A DNA stretch of 64,000 nt from UBA6136 sp044350805. Its GTDB lineage: Bacteria; Pseudomonadota; Gammaproteobacteria; Methylococcales; Methylococcaceae. Positions 17,533 to 26,404 of the stretch are shown one piece after another. Made by a program: the position numbers and the translations under genes. The stretch is from the NCBI GenBank assembly GCA_044350805.1, contig JBILGU010000015.1:6245-70244 (forward strand), read 5' to 3'. The stretch's first letter is position 1, and every line of letters begins with the position of its first letter. The notes under the pieces are model-generated. The model saw only the letters and a list, made by a program, of their open reading frames with translations. It did no database searches and had not been told where the DNA came from.

Positions 17533-18468
17533 CTAGCTGAGGCTGGAACCAAAATTCTCCCGGTATCGGTCTTTGAATTCCTTGAGCGTAAAGCCATGAT
17601 TTTGGGTGCCGGGGGACTCTACCTTGATGGCGCCCATGAGGGAGGCAATGCGGCCGGTAGTTTCAAGGTCAAAACCTTCAAGAATTCCATGTACGAGACC
17701 CGCGCGGAAGGCATCCCCACAGCCAGTCGGATCACGGGTTGCGACCGGTTTCGCTGGAGGGATTTCAATGACACGTCCATCAGTGTAAATGTGCGACCCT
17801 TGGCTACCTTTAGTGATGATCAGGGCTTTGACCTTTGAAGCGATTTCCTCGGCCTTCATGCCAGTTCGATCCTGCATCAATTGCGCTTCATAGTCGTTGA
17901 GGGTGACCCAGGTCGCCTGTTCGACCAGCGAGAGCAGCTCTGTGCCATCGAACATGGGCATGCCCTGACCGGGATCAAAAATAAAGGGAATCCCCTTTTC
18001 CACAAATTCTTTTGCGTGCTGAATCATCCCCTCCTTGCCATCCGGGGAAATCAGCCCCAGACGAATGGAACGGTCTTCTGGAATCGGGTTCTCATGGGCA
18101 AAGCTCATCGCCCCGGGATGAAAGGCCGTGATCTGATTGTCATCCAGGTCCGTCGTGATATAGGCCTGTGCGGTATAGCTCTCTGGAATGACCTTGATCA
18201 GGTCCTTGGAAATGCCAAGAGTCGAGAGCCAGTCCTGATAAGGCCCAAAATCCTTGCCGACGGTCGCGAGAATCTGAGGGTCTCCCCCCAAAAGCTTCAG
18301 GTTGTAGGCAATGTTTCCGGCGCAGCCGCCATATTCCCGGCGAAGCTCGGGGACCAGGAACGCCACATTCAGAATGTGGACCTGTTCGGGGAGAATGTGA
18401 TGCTTGAAGCGATCAGGGAACACCATGATGGTGTCATAGGCCATCGAGCCACAGATCAGAGCGGTCAT
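17533..18468 (-). CDS. PfkB-family carbohydrate/nucleoside kinase (adenosine kinase-like)
   Basis: This is an ATP-dependent kinase of the ribokinase superfamily, 311 residues. The N-terminus MTALICGSMAYDTIMVF, the GGCAGNIAYNLKLLGG motif near 47-62 and the anion-hole signature DPTGCGDAFRAGL at about 243-255 (catalytic Asp in GCGD) are all present. The lid-type segment TTDLDDNQITAFHPGAM at about 104-120 is characteristic of adenosine/nucleoside-type members that are common in Betaproteobacteria, so adenosine or a related nucleoside is the best guess for the substrate. It lies immediately past the pseudouridine synthase gene, tail to tail, and 121 nt downstream of the dynamin-like gene on the same strand. 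Confidence 0.88.
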   Translation of the reverse strand: MTALICGSMAYDTIMVFPDRFKHHILPEQVHILNVAFLVPELRREYGGCAGNIAYNLKLLGGDPQILATVGKDFGPYQDWLSTLGISKDLIKVIPESYTAQAYITTDLDDNQITAFHPGAMSFAHENPIPEDRSIRLGLISPDGKEGMIQHAKEFVEKGIPFIFDPGQGMPMFDGTELLSLVEQATWVTLNDYEAQLMQDRTGMKAEEIASKVKALIITKGSQGSHIYTDGRVIEIPPAKPVATRDPTGCGDAFRAGLVHGILEGFDLETTGRIASLMGAIKVESPGTQNHGFTLKEFKDRYRENFGSSLS

Positions 18469-18589
18469 AGTTCAGTCTCGTTAGGAAGAGCGCCCCCTCA
18501 AGGGGACGTTCACGCATTGCAAAAGGGGCGAGTGGAAGCAGAAGAGCTTTCCGCAAGGTTCATGGGAAGGAAGGCTTTAAGCGCAGCCT

Positions 18590-20917
18590 CTAGGCGGCTT
18601 CGGTCTTTCGAAGCTCCATTCCGACCTCATGGGTCATGAACTGGTAGGTCTCTTTGATGATGCGTTGCTTTTCGAATTCCGCTGTGAGTTCGGTATCGAT
18701 GTCATCGGTCAATTGACGCATGATCAGCTGGGCGATCTCGCCCTTGATGGATTCAAAGTAAGCCAGGAGCTCGGCTTCGAGTTCTTCGAAGTAATTCTTG
18801 ATACCGCGGCGAGCAAAGAGATTGATCTGATGCTGCTGGCGGCGGGCATAGTCGAGAATGCCGGTCTTATAGTGATCGAGGGCTCGGTCAATCGCATCGC
18901 TCTGGGTGATGGTGGCGGCGAGCAAAGGGGGCGTTCCGGTCAGGGCCCCATGAATGCGGTTCAGGGCTTCAATTCCCAGTTTCTTAAGTTCTGCGGCAGG
19001 GTCCTTAGAGGCCAGGAGATTCAGGCTTTTCGCGACCTTCAGAGCCTCTTCCGGCTTTTCATTAATGGTCCGAAGGAGGTTCTCAACGTTCTGGGCCTCA
19101 AGCTGCGCCTCATGGTCCATCACGCTTCGCCCGAACTGGTTGATGACATCGCCGTACTCAAAGAGAAACACGTCGCACATGCCCTTGAGACGGCTCAGCA
19201 TGTCGCGACCGCTCAAACGATCCTCGAGCTCTTCGCGAACGTTTTCAGGGAGTGCGCGGGTGGCCATGATGCTGTCCCGAAGTTCAGCCAGATGCTTTCG
19301 GACCATCTGATCTTCCAGAAGCTTTTGGAGTTGGCTCCGGAAGGTTTTCTGAATGTTGAGGTTTTCCTCGATCTTATGGGGAAGTCGGCTGACGACACTG
19401 TTGAGATCGAGCCCCTTGAGAAGTTCGTTCTTTAGGCCCTTACGATCGAGTGAATCGATGGCATTGGTGACGTGTTCGCTCAGATGCGCTTGATCCTCAT
19501 CCCGCCAGAAGACAAATTCTGGGAGGATTTCGGTACGGAGCCTTGAGACATGGTCTTCAACCGCGGCCCGAAGCGCCTTGAGGGCTTCGTCCTGACGCTT
19601 GGAGAGCTGGCTTGCGATGAAGGTGCTCTTCATGCCGGCATCGTCGATGTCTTCATAGTTCCGATACAGCGGTTCCAGCCATTCGCGGACGCGCTTGGCG
19701 AGATCAAGGTATTCACTTCGGGCCTCTTCCAGGAATTCGGCCTTGGCGGTATAGGAAAGATACTCAAAGAGGCTGGACCTGAAAGTGGCAAAGCTCTTGG
19801 TTTCTTCCAGGGCCTTGATCTGCTGAGACGCTTCCGATCGATCCGGAATTCGGCCAATGGCCTTGGTGAGGCTGTCGGCGTGGTCTCGGACGCTCCGGCT
19901 CATGTCGAGGCGGCCGTCCTGAATGAGCTTCAAGAGCAGATAATTGAGGGCAGAGACCTTGAAGACCCGGTCCTTGGCGATCTGGAAGCCGTAGTGATCG
20001 ATCTTCTGCTCGAAATTATGGATCTCTTCCTTCTTCTGCTTGGAACTCAAGACGTCCCACTGGTTGATGACCCAGAAGGCCCGCTGGAGGACCCGGCGAC
20101 GCTGGCTGTGGATCTCGGCCAGAAGCTCGATTTCCTCGCCTTCCAGCAAATGGAAAACCTTCATGGCGATCACGAACGCCTTGGCATCGTTCTCGACATA
20201 GGTCTTGGTGACCTTGCGGTGGCGGGGGTTAACCACGCCTAAACCGGGAAGATCCACAAGCACGACGTTTTCAGGAATGCTGACATCCGTCAGGTAAATT
20301 TCGGCCTGATTGACGAAAAGGACATCCGCGTAGTCTTCGGTGACGTAGCTTGGGAGTTCATCCAGGGTGATTTCCTTGGTGGCTCCGGAGAGCTTGTCCC
20401 AGCCTTCGATCAGGACTTTGAGTTCATCAAAGAACTTTTGTTTGTTGAAGCTTCCGTACTGGGATTTCTGGCGCTCGATATCGGCCCCAAGGCGAGCAAG
20501 GACTTCCGCCTTCCCAAGGCTCCGGTAGGTTTCAGGAGAGGTCCGAAGCTCCTTGGAGAGTTCCTCAAGGTAAAGATCCTTGAGTTCGGAACGCTCGGCT
20601 TCGGTCAGATAGGAGATGATGGCCTTGTTGGCTTTTCCCTTGCGAATCAGCGTCGGGATCGCGGTCAGGGATTTGGTGGCCTGCGGGAGAATGTCATCCC
20701 CAAGAACTGCGTTGATGATGGTGCTTTTGCCGGCCGAGAAGGCGCCCAAGAAGGCAACCGGGAATTCGGGGGATTTGAGGCGTTCCAGCCACGCCCTTTT
20801 CTTCTGGATGAAGTGCTTGAAGTCTTCTGGCACTTCAAGGTAGGGGGTTGCCGAATCATAAACCTGGAAAAGGCGGGTAAACGCCCGGATATAGGTGTTG
20901 TAATCGGCTTCTTTCAT
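18590..20917 (-). CDS. Dynamin-family GTPase (bacterial dynamin-like protein)
   Basis: This is a large GTPase expected to act on membranes, for example in remodelling or stress repair. From ATG 20917 it has 775 residues. The G1 P-loop GAFSAGKS is at residues 58-65, G3 DLPG with the following GLGVVNPRH near 225-238, and a G4-like NQWD near 290. The rest is long helical coiled coil, as in the stalk of dynamins, with no clear paddle; a hydrophobic stretch near 400-420 is weak. Bacterial dynamins are often paired; only one copy is visible here. A slightly longer reading from 20944 adds MIACGGHQQ and is less likely because MKEADYNTY looks like a natural start. Confidence 0.9.
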   Translation of the reverse strand: MKEADYNTYIRAFTRLFQVYDSATPYLEVPEDFKHFIQKKRAWLERLKSPEFPVAFLGAFSAGKSTIINAVLGDDILPQATKSLTAIPTLIRKGKANKAIISYLTEAERSELKDLYLEELSKELRTSPETYRSLGKAEVLARLGADIERQKSQYGSFNKQKFFDELKVLIEGWDKLSGATKEITLDELPSYVTEDYADVLFVNQAEIYLTDVSIPENVVLVDLPGLGVVNPRHRKVTKTYVENDAKAFVIAMKVFHLLEGEEIELLAEIHSQRRRVLQRAFWVINQWDVLSSKQKKEEIHNFEQKIDHYGFQIAKDRVFKVSALNYLLLKLIQDGRLDMSRSVRDHADSLTKAIGRIPDRSEASQQIKALEETKSFATFRSSLFEYLSYTAKAEFLEEARSEYLDLAKRVREWLEPLYRNYEDIDDAGMKSTFIASQLSKRQDEALKALRAAVEDHVSRLRTEILPEFVFWRDEDQAHLSEHVTNAIDSLDRKGLKNELLKGLDLNSVVSRLPHKIEENLNIQKTFRSQLQKLLEDQMVRKHLAELRDSIMATRALPENVREELEDRLSGRDMLSRLKGMCDVFLFEYGDVINQFGRSVMDHEAQLEAQNVENLLRTINEKPEEALKVAKSLNLLASKDPAAELKKLGIEALNRIHGALTGTPPLLAATITQSDAIDRALDHYKTGILDYARRQQHQINLFARRGIKNYFEELEAELLAYFESIKGEIAQLIMRQLTDDIDTELTAEFEKQRIIKETYQFMTHEVGMELRKTEAA

Positions 20918-21066
20918 CTGCTGGTGTCCCCCACACGCAATCAAAGGAAAGGATCTTGGTGATGCATTGGGGCGTTTTGCCCTGCCGATCTTTGCCAGAC
21001 CCTATTTTTTGCCCTGATTCTACCATTGATAGGGCTTTAGGATCTTTGAGGGTCCGGGATCGGGGC

Positions 21067-22215
21067 TTAAGACACCCGACGATTGGGCCAGAATTCCTCG
21101 ATTTTGCGCTTCACGTAATCTGAATAGGTTTTCAAGAATCGGTCGGTGCCGAATGTTTCGGCATGGATCCGAATGTCTGCTGGACTGAATTGGCTCTCCT
21201 CAGTTTCAAACTGGCCCAGCGCTGCAAGCAGAGACTCAACCGTCTGTTCCTGAAAGAAAAGCCCGGTCGGTGGCTGATTTTGGGGGTTATCGAGGGGGAT
21301 GACCGTTTCCAGCGCCCCGCCCTTCCCGAAGGCGATGACCGGGGCGCCGGCGGCTTGTGCTTCAACCGGAAGAATCCCGAAATCCTCTTCGGCTGCAAAC
21401 ACAAAGGCCCTGGCTTTTTCAAGATGCGCCTTGAGAACCCGATCCCCCTGATACCCCATGAGCGTGACATTGGATCCTGCAAGCTTTCGGATTTTCCCCA
21501 TCTCCGGCCCATCGCCGATCACGATCAGTCTCCGGTGGGGTGTTTGGGAAAAGGCCTCGACGATGAGGTCCATGCGTTTATAGGGGACCAGGCGGGATGC
21601 GGCGAGATAAAAGCCCTCACGTTGGGCGTGGGCCTCAAACCGGGAGACCTCAACGGGAGGATAAATGACCGTCGCCTCACGCCGGTAACACCGCCAGATT
21701 CTTTTTTTGATGAAGTCGGAATTGCAAACAAAATGATCCACACGGTTCGCGCTGGCCTGATCCCAGAGCCTCAGGCGATGGAGCAAAAAGCGGGTGATCC
21801 CGCCTTTAATGCCCTGATCGAGGCCGGATTCTCGAAGGTATTGATGCTGGAGATCCCAGGCGTAGCGCATGGGGGAATGCACATAGCTGATATGGAGCTG
21901 GTTGGGCCCGGTGATGACGCCTTTGGCGACCGCATGATGGCTGGAGAGGATCAGATCGTAGCCCGAAAGGTCCAGCTGCTCGATGGCGAGCGGCATCAGG
22001 GGGAGATAGTGGCGGAATTTTGATCGGGCGAAGGGAAGCTTTTGAATGAAGGTAAGCTTTGGGATTTTCCCCTGAAGAAATCTGCGTTCGTCCTTAGGAA
22101 GCACATCAACGACCGCGAAGAGGTCAGCCTCCGGATATAGATGGATCATGGCCTTAAGAACGCGCTCGGATCCGGCATAGGTCGAGAGCCACTCATGGAT
22201 CAGGGCGACTTTCAT
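21067..22215 (-). CDS. Family 4 glycosyltransferase, WbaZ-like mannosyltransferase
   Basis: This GT-B fold sugar transferase has 382 residues. It starts with MKVALIHEWLSTYAGSERVLKAM, in which HEWL and AGSERV are typical of WbaZ-type mannosyl/rhamnosyltransferases, and carries the conserved SYVHSPMRYAWDLQHQYL at about 130-148, the linker NSDFIKKRI, the donor-site KRMDLIVEAF with a Lys-Arg pair at about 205-215, and the E-x7-E segment AAEEDFGILPVEAQAAGAPVIAF at about 285-307. It is isolated on the minus strand between the dynamin gene and the recombinase and probably belongs to envelope polysaccharide synthesis. The actual donor and acceptor are unknown. Confidence 0.9.
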   Translation of the reverse strand: MKVALIHEWLSTYAGSERVLKAMIHLYPEADLFAVVDVLPKDERRFLQGKIPKLTFIQKLPFARSKFRHYLPLMPLAIEQLDLSGYDLILSSHHAVAKGVITGPNQLHISYVHSPMRYAWDLQHQYLRESGLDQGIKGGITRFLLHRLRLWDQASANRVDHFVCNSDFIKKRIWRCYRREATVIYPPVEVSRFEAHAQREGFYLAASRLVPYKRMDLIVEAFSQTPHRRLIVIGDGPEMGKIRKLAGSNVTLMGYQGDRVLKAHLEKARAFVFAAEEDFGILPVEAQAAGAPVIAFGKGGALETVIPLDNPQNQPPTGLFFQEQTVESLLAALGQFETEESQFSPADIRIHAETFGTDRFLKTYSDYVKRKIEEFWPNRRVS

Positions 22216-22287
22216 GGGTGTGAGGGGTATCCGGCTGAAGAAAGGGTGATGTGACGTGGCCTCCTTTTTAGCACGGGATCTTTGGCC

Positions 22288-23244
22288 TCACCAGTCAGGG
22301 GCCTCCTTGGAAGGCGGTTCCTCAAATTCGCTCGGTGCATTTTCAAGATAACGCATGACCGTATCGGTCTTGGACCAGCGCCCCCGGTGCATGATGGCCG
22401 GAAGGCTTGCGCCTTTCTTGAGGAGGTCCTGCGCAGCGCCGACCCTTAAGGAGTGGCCGCTGATGGCGGTGGGTTCGATCTGGGCGGTTCGGGCCAGACG
22501 TTTCAGGATTCGGTTCACCTGGCTGGTGCAAAGACTCAGGGTCAGGGCGCCTGAGGCCGAGATCCCGCGAAAAATGGGTCCTGAGCGGATGCCCGAGAGA
22601 GAAAGCCAGGCGTGAAGCGCAGCATCGGTTCGGGGACTGAGCTGAAGCCAGCGACCCAACCCGTGGGGATCGGTTTTGCTTCTTCGAAGCAACACCTTTT
22701 GGGGTTTGAGATCCTCGACGGCCAATGAAACCAGTTCGCTCCGACGGCACAAGGTGTCATAGGCCAAAAGGAGGAGCGCCCGATCCCGAAGACCCCGCAA
22801 GGAATCGTCCGCGCCCATCAGAAGCTGTTCCAACTCCTCTGCATGCAGGGCCTGGGCCTGACGGGCGGCGCGCCCTAAGGTTCGGTGCATGCGGCGCATG
22901 GCGAGCTTCACCTCAGGATCCTTGGTGGGATCAGGAAGTCGACTCAGGTTGAGGAGGGTCGCAATCCCCGCGATGGCCCGACGAATGCTCGAAGATCGAA
23001 GCCCGGATTCCGTGAGCCACGCCACAAAACCGGCGACGGACCCCGGGGTTGCAGGATAGGAGGCGAGGCCTAACGCTTCGCAGTAGTTGATGAAGGCATG
23101 AAAGTCAACGCGATAGGCCCGAAGGGTGGCTTGGGCGTAGGCCCCTTCGAGGCGCCTTAGGAGGTCCTCGACGGTGGCTCGGATGGAGGATTCCATGGCG
23201 TGGGATGTGAGATGAGGAGAACAAAGGGCGTGTGCCCGTGACAT
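22288..23244 (-). CDS. Tyrosine site-specific recombinase (Cre-like), intact
   Basis: This phage-integrase-family recombinase has 318 residues. A SAM-like DNA-binding N-domain (about 20-110) precedes the catalytic domain. Catalytic residues are all visible: Arg167 (LCRRSEL), Lys190 (RRSKTD), His264 and Arg267 (GHSLR), Trp290 in the place where most family members have His (as in Cre), and the nucleophile Tyr299 (VMRYLE). ATG 23196 (Met17) is an alternative start. It lies at the left edge of the polysaccharide island, on the minus strand. A truncated homologue lies at the right edge (63519-63873) in the same orientation; over the last 39 residues up to the Tyr-Leu pair the two agree at 30 positions. 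Confidence 0.92.
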   Translation of the reverse strand: MSRAHALCSPHLTSHAMESSIRATVEDLLRRLEGAYAQATLRAYRVDFHAFINYCEALGLASYPATPGSVAGFVAWLTESGLRSSSIRRAIAGIATLLNLSRLPDPTKDPEVKLAMRRMHRTLGRAARQAQALHAEELEQLLMGADDSLRGLRDRALLLLAYDTLCRRSELVSLAVEDLKPQKVLLRRSKTDPHGLGRWLQLSPRTDAALHAWLSLSGIRSGPIFRGISASGALTLSLCTSQVNRILKRLARTAQIEPTAISGHSLRVGAAQDLLKKGASLPAIMHRGRWSKTDTVMRYLENAPSEFEEPPSKEAPDW

Positions 23245-23574
23245 CGCCTATTTTGAAGGGCCTAAAAGACGACAAGCTGCGGCAAGATGTCCGAATCGCC
23301 AAGCTTGCGGGGGGTGGTTTCGGAAAAATGGGAAAGCGTTCGGGGATCGCTCCCGAAAAACGTCCGGAGCCGGTGGAGGCTACTTTGCGATGAGCTCTGG
23401 CGAATAGGCCTCATAGGGCAAGCAACGCAGCTTCTTAAATTCCTGTGCCTTTTGAGGCTCCCGGGACGCGGGCAGATACTGGGGGCTTACGCCTTTTATC
23501 CATGAAGCCCAAGCCAAGGAGAGCGAGGTTTAAGCCCCGCCGGCCGTGAAAAAATGAAAGGCCTCAGCGCGGGG
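23245..23574. other. Intergenic segment between recombinase and Wzz-like gene
   Basis: These 330 bases carry no recognised gene. A plus-strand reading from ATG 23287 to 23505 could encode 72 residues (starting MSESPSLRGVVSEKWE), with no family match and no good ribosome binding site, so I do not call it. The segment would be the place to look for the recombinase's own crossover site, being directly upstream of the recombinase start; no obvious pair of inverted arms was found by eye. Confidence 0.4.
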
Positions 23575-24804
23575 TCAGTGGGGTTTTTGATCCAGAGCGA
23601 TGAAGGTCCGGCGCGTGAGGAACGCGAGGTACCCCAGAAAGGCTCCCCCGAGGAGAGACAGGCCCCAGAGGGTGGCGCCCACCGATGGCGCCGTGATCTG
23701 CCGGGAGACCTCGGGAGGCTGAACGCTGTAACGGCCCAAAATTCCTCGGACGTCCCCCCGGATCCTTTCGATGGCGGCTTTTCGGGGAGCATCCGTTGCC
23801 GGAATCGTCCCATCCAAAGCAAAAATCGTTTCCAAAAGCTGATCGCCAGTGACTTGAACGGGAACGGCGGGTGAGAAAGAGGCCAAGTATGAAGAGGAAC
23901 GCGCCACAAACTGATTGAGCACGTCGTCTTGAGCGGCTTGATCCTGAAGGCGACGAAGGCTTCCGTCTTGTTCTGCGAGGGTGACCTCAGCCGCGTTGAT
24001 TTGGGTTCGAAGCGGGAGGTACTGGGTATCGACCGAACCCACATCGACCCGGGTTTGCTCCAGGGTCTTCTGGTCTTGCTCCTCCTTCGAAATAGCACGG
24101 AGGCGCACAATGCGCTCCTGAAGGTAGCCGGACTCGATCCGGTTCTTGAGGGTTTCAGAGGCGATCCGGGCCTGAGAAAGCTGGATCTCGCTTCGGTAGT
24201 GATCCAAAAGCCCCTTGAGATCGATCCAGGTGGCGCCGCTCCGAAGCCAGTGGACTGAGGCATCGGCCATGGCGTTAGATTCGGCGGCTTTGAGGTTCTG
24301 GGTCGTGAGGCGAAGCAGCGCGATGTGGGTAGACGCCGCCTTGAGTGTGTCATCCATCAGCGGAAAACGCTTGGTCTCGGCCTGTGAAAGGCCATAGACC
24401 GGCACCGCCTGCTTTTCCCACCAAGCGGAAGAGGACAGCCATGCGGGGGGTGTGGAAGGATTTTCCTTTTTTGAGTCCTCATTGAGCGACGGGCTGGCGA
24501 GTGCCGGAAGCGTTTCGGCGAGCATTCGCCAACGGCTAAACGTCAGCGCGCATTCAGGTTCAATCTTTATCGCCTTGTCCTGATCCTGAGGGGGTTCTGC
24601 AGCACCTTTCGGCACACAGGCATTGTTGAGGATTACCGTGGTGGTGAAAGGGGCAAGCGTCCGAGCGTAAACCCCAAGAAAAAGCGGAACCAGAACCGCG
24701 CCCAGCAGGACCCATCGCCAGCTCGCGTTAAGGTCCTCAAGGATCTTTTTAAGAAGGTCCGCCTCAGGGTCATCCTGAGGTTGCGGGGGCGCTTGGGGTC
24801 TCAT
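23575..24804 (-). CDS. Wzz-like polysaccharide co-polymerase / membrane coiled-coil protein (paralogue A)
   Basis: The topology is that of a polysaccharide chain-length regulator: a cytoplasmic N-terminus, a membrane span at about residues 30-52, a large periplasmic section of about 320 residues rich in helix, and a second span near 380-400 before a short basic tail. The conserved internal blocks CALTFSRWRMLAETLPAL, WWEKQAVPVYGLSQAETKRF and SVQPPEVSRQITAP are shared with the divergent paralogue at 25027-26283. No clear Wzz Pro-rich motif is seen, so the assignment to chain-length control is by topology and context only. ATG 24804 is chosen because the longer reading to 24858 adds a hydrophobic stretch without match in the paralogue. 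It has 409 residues. Confidence 0.7.
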   Translation of the reverse strand: MRPQAPPQPQDDPEADLLKKILEDLNASWRWVLLGAVLVPLFLGVYARTLAPFTTTVILNNACVPKGAAEPPQDQDKAIKIEPECALTFSRWRMLAETLPALASPSLNEDSKKENPSTPPAWLSSSAWWEKQAVPVYGLSQAETKRFPLMDDTLKAASTHIALLRLTTQNLKAAESNAMADASVHWLRSGATWIDLKGLLDHYRSEIQLSQARIASETLKNRIESGYLQERIVRLRAISKEEQDQKTLEQTRVDVGSVDTQYLPLRTQINAAEVTLAEQDGSLRRLQDQAAQDDVLNQFVARSSSYLASFSPAVPVQVTGDQLLETIFALDGTIPATDAPRKAAIERIRGDVRGILGRYSVQPPEVSRQITAPSVGATLWGLSLLGGAFLGYLAFLTRRTFIALDQKPH

Positions 24805-24905
24805 GAGACAAATGGAGAACAAATAAGGGGCGTCTGAGAGGACAATTCCGCCCCCCATGGAGAGATCCGGGGGCTTTGGGGGAGGCAGATCAATAATTGA
24901 ACTTT

Positions 24906-24923
24906 ATCATCAATAGTGATGAT
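24906..24923. promoter_or_regulatory. Perfect inverted repeat in the divergent promoter region of the two Wzz-like genes
   Basis: A perfect 7-bp inverted repeat, ATCATCA and TGATGAT with a 4-nt spacer, lies between the starts of the divergent Wzz-like genes (starts at 24804 and 25027). A location between divergent promoters is typical of an operator for a dimeric regulator that could control both genes. No regulator gene is adjacent, so this remains a candidate. Confidence 0.35.
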
Positions 24924-25026
24924 GACGAAAGAGGTGATATCCCCTACAATCAGCCGGTTACAGCCCAAGGCCATTCTTTGCCATGAGTTGAATAACGAAC
25001 ATCCCGTCAGAGCCCCTCCATATCGC

Positions 25027-26283
25027 ATGACAATTCCCAGCGCCCCCCGGTCACCCGAGCTTGAAGACCCCGAAATCGGACTTCAGGACGTTCTCGATAC
25101 GCTACTTTTGACATGGCGCGGGATTCTCTTCGGCGCTCTGGTCACCCCCCTGCTGGTCACAGGGTCGATAAAGATCTTAGGGAAATACTCGGCCGAGGCC
25201 ACCCTCAGCAATATCTGTATCCCGCAGGATCTAGCGGACAAAGACAAAGACAAAGACAAAGACAAAGACAAAGACAAAGACAAAGACAAAGACATGGGAT
25301 GCGCCCTGACCTTCGCGCGTTGGCGGATGCTGGCTGAAAATCTCCCCGGGGTCGCGGGGCAATGGGCCGCAACGATCGAAGGGCGAGGGGAAAACCCGAG
25401 GCCCCTGGGTTGGCTGGCCTCGGCCCCGTGGTGGGAAAAGCAGGTGGTCCCGGTCTATGGGATCTCCCAGGCCGAGACCAAGAAGTTTCCGCTGATGGAC
25501 GAAAGGCTGAAGGCCGAATCCACCCGTATCAGCCAAATCAAGATCACGATGGCCGACCGCAAGGTCGAAAGGGCGAAAGAAGGGCTGGATTGGTCCTTAA
25601 GGTTCCTTCGCGATGGGGCGACCTATCTGGAGCTCAAGAACCTCCTCGATGGCTATCAGGGCGAGGTGGCCGTCTTGACCGCAGGCTTCCGTGGCGAGCA
25701 CCTTCGGGCCGAGGTCGAGTCGGGTTACCTTAAGACCCGGCTCAAGGAATTTGAAACGCTCATGGAGAGGGAAAAGGACCTTGCGACCCACGATGAGGTT
25801 CGCGTCGATGTCGGGACCGTCGATGCCAGTTTCTTGCCCCTTCGTACGCAGGCCAATGCGCTTAAGGTCACACTCTACGGGCTTGAAGAAAAGCTCAAGC
25901 GCCTGAAAGCCCAAGAGGAGGCCGTCGGAGTCCTCGAAGCATTCATCGTTCAGGCGAAAAAGGGGGTGGCCGATCAGTACCAAGGTCAGGCCGGTGATAC
26001 GCTGACCCAGGGCTTGTTCGGAATGGTGGAGGGCGTCGCCAGCGGTGTCCCTAGGGATGATCTTGCCCGGCAGCAGATGCTGTCCCGCATTCGGGGCGAT
26101 ATCGCCCGGATTCAGGGGCGGTACAGTGTCCAGTTACCGGAGCTTTCACGTCGGATTGAACCCCCGCGTGTTGCTCTTGCAGCACTCCCCGGCTCCGTTT
26201 TAGGTGGCGCCTTCTTGGGGTTTATCCTGGCCTTTGGCCGGCATAAGTTTCGGGAGTACTATGCGCCCTCTAAACGGATTTAG
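25027..26283 (+). CDS. Wzz-like polysaccharide co-polymerase / membrane coiled-coil protein (paralogue B) with (Asp-Lys)9 tract
   Basis: This 418-residue paralogue of the gene at 23575-24804 is transcribed away from it. It has the same plan: membrane span at about 30-52, helical periplasmic part, and C-terminal span near 385-408 (PGSVLGGAFLGFILAFG) with a basic tail. Shared blocks are CALTFARWRMLAENLPGV, PWWEKQVVPVYGISQAETKKF and SVQLPELSRRIEPP. Just after the first span and a conserved Asn-x-Cys-x-Pro segment there is a (DK)9 run coded by a perfect hexanucleotide repeat, at the place where paralogue A has only QDQDK. The start is ATG 25027; the frame is open further upstream but without paralogue support. 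Function in chain-length control is inferred. Confidence 0.72.
   Translation: MTIPSAPRSPELEDPEIGLQDVLDTLLLTWRGILFGALVTPLLVTGSIKILGKYSAEATLSNICIPQDLADKDKDKDKDKDKDKDKDKDMGCALTFARWRMLAENLPGVAGQWAATIEGRGENPRPLGWLASAPWWEKQVVPVYGISQAETKKFPLMDERLKAESTRISQIKITMADRKVERAKEGLDWSLRFLRDGATYLELKNLLDGYQGEVAVLTAGFRGEHLRAEVESGYLKTRLKEFETLMEREKDLATHDEVRVDVGTVDASFLPLRTQANALKVTLYGLEEKLKRLKAQEEAVGVLEAFIVQAKKGVADQYQGQAGDTLTQGLFGMVEGVASGVPRDDLARQQMLSRIRGDIARIQGRYSVQLPELSRRIEPPRVALAALPGSVLGGAFLGFILAFGRHKFREYYAPSKRI
25237..25290 (+). repeat. Nine-copy GACAAA hexanucleotide microsatellite inside the Wzz-like gene
   Basis: Nine perfect tandem copies of GACAAA, followed by GAC, code for alternating Asp and Lys. Because the unit is six bases, slipped-strand changes add or remove Asp-Lys pairs without shifting the frame. 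The perfect match of all copies at the DNA level argues for recent expansion. Confidence 0.95.
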
Positions 26284-26404
26284 CGTGCCTGTTCAATAGT
26301 CTTTTACTCGAAAGGGATAGAATCAAGCCAGGTTATCTGAAGCCTTAGGGGTCCATGATTCGTTCATAACGAGCTTAAGGTTAATAATCCTAAGACCTCA
26401 AAGC

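Noticed and set aside
23287..23505. 72-codon reading upstream of the recombinase
   Set aside because: No ribosome site, no recognisable fold, and arginine/leucine-rich sequence typical of random high-GC frames.
25237..25290. Tandem repeats as a possible CRISPR or VNTR array outside genes
   Set aside because: The unit is six bases without spacers and lies inside a reading frame coding (Asp-Lys)9.
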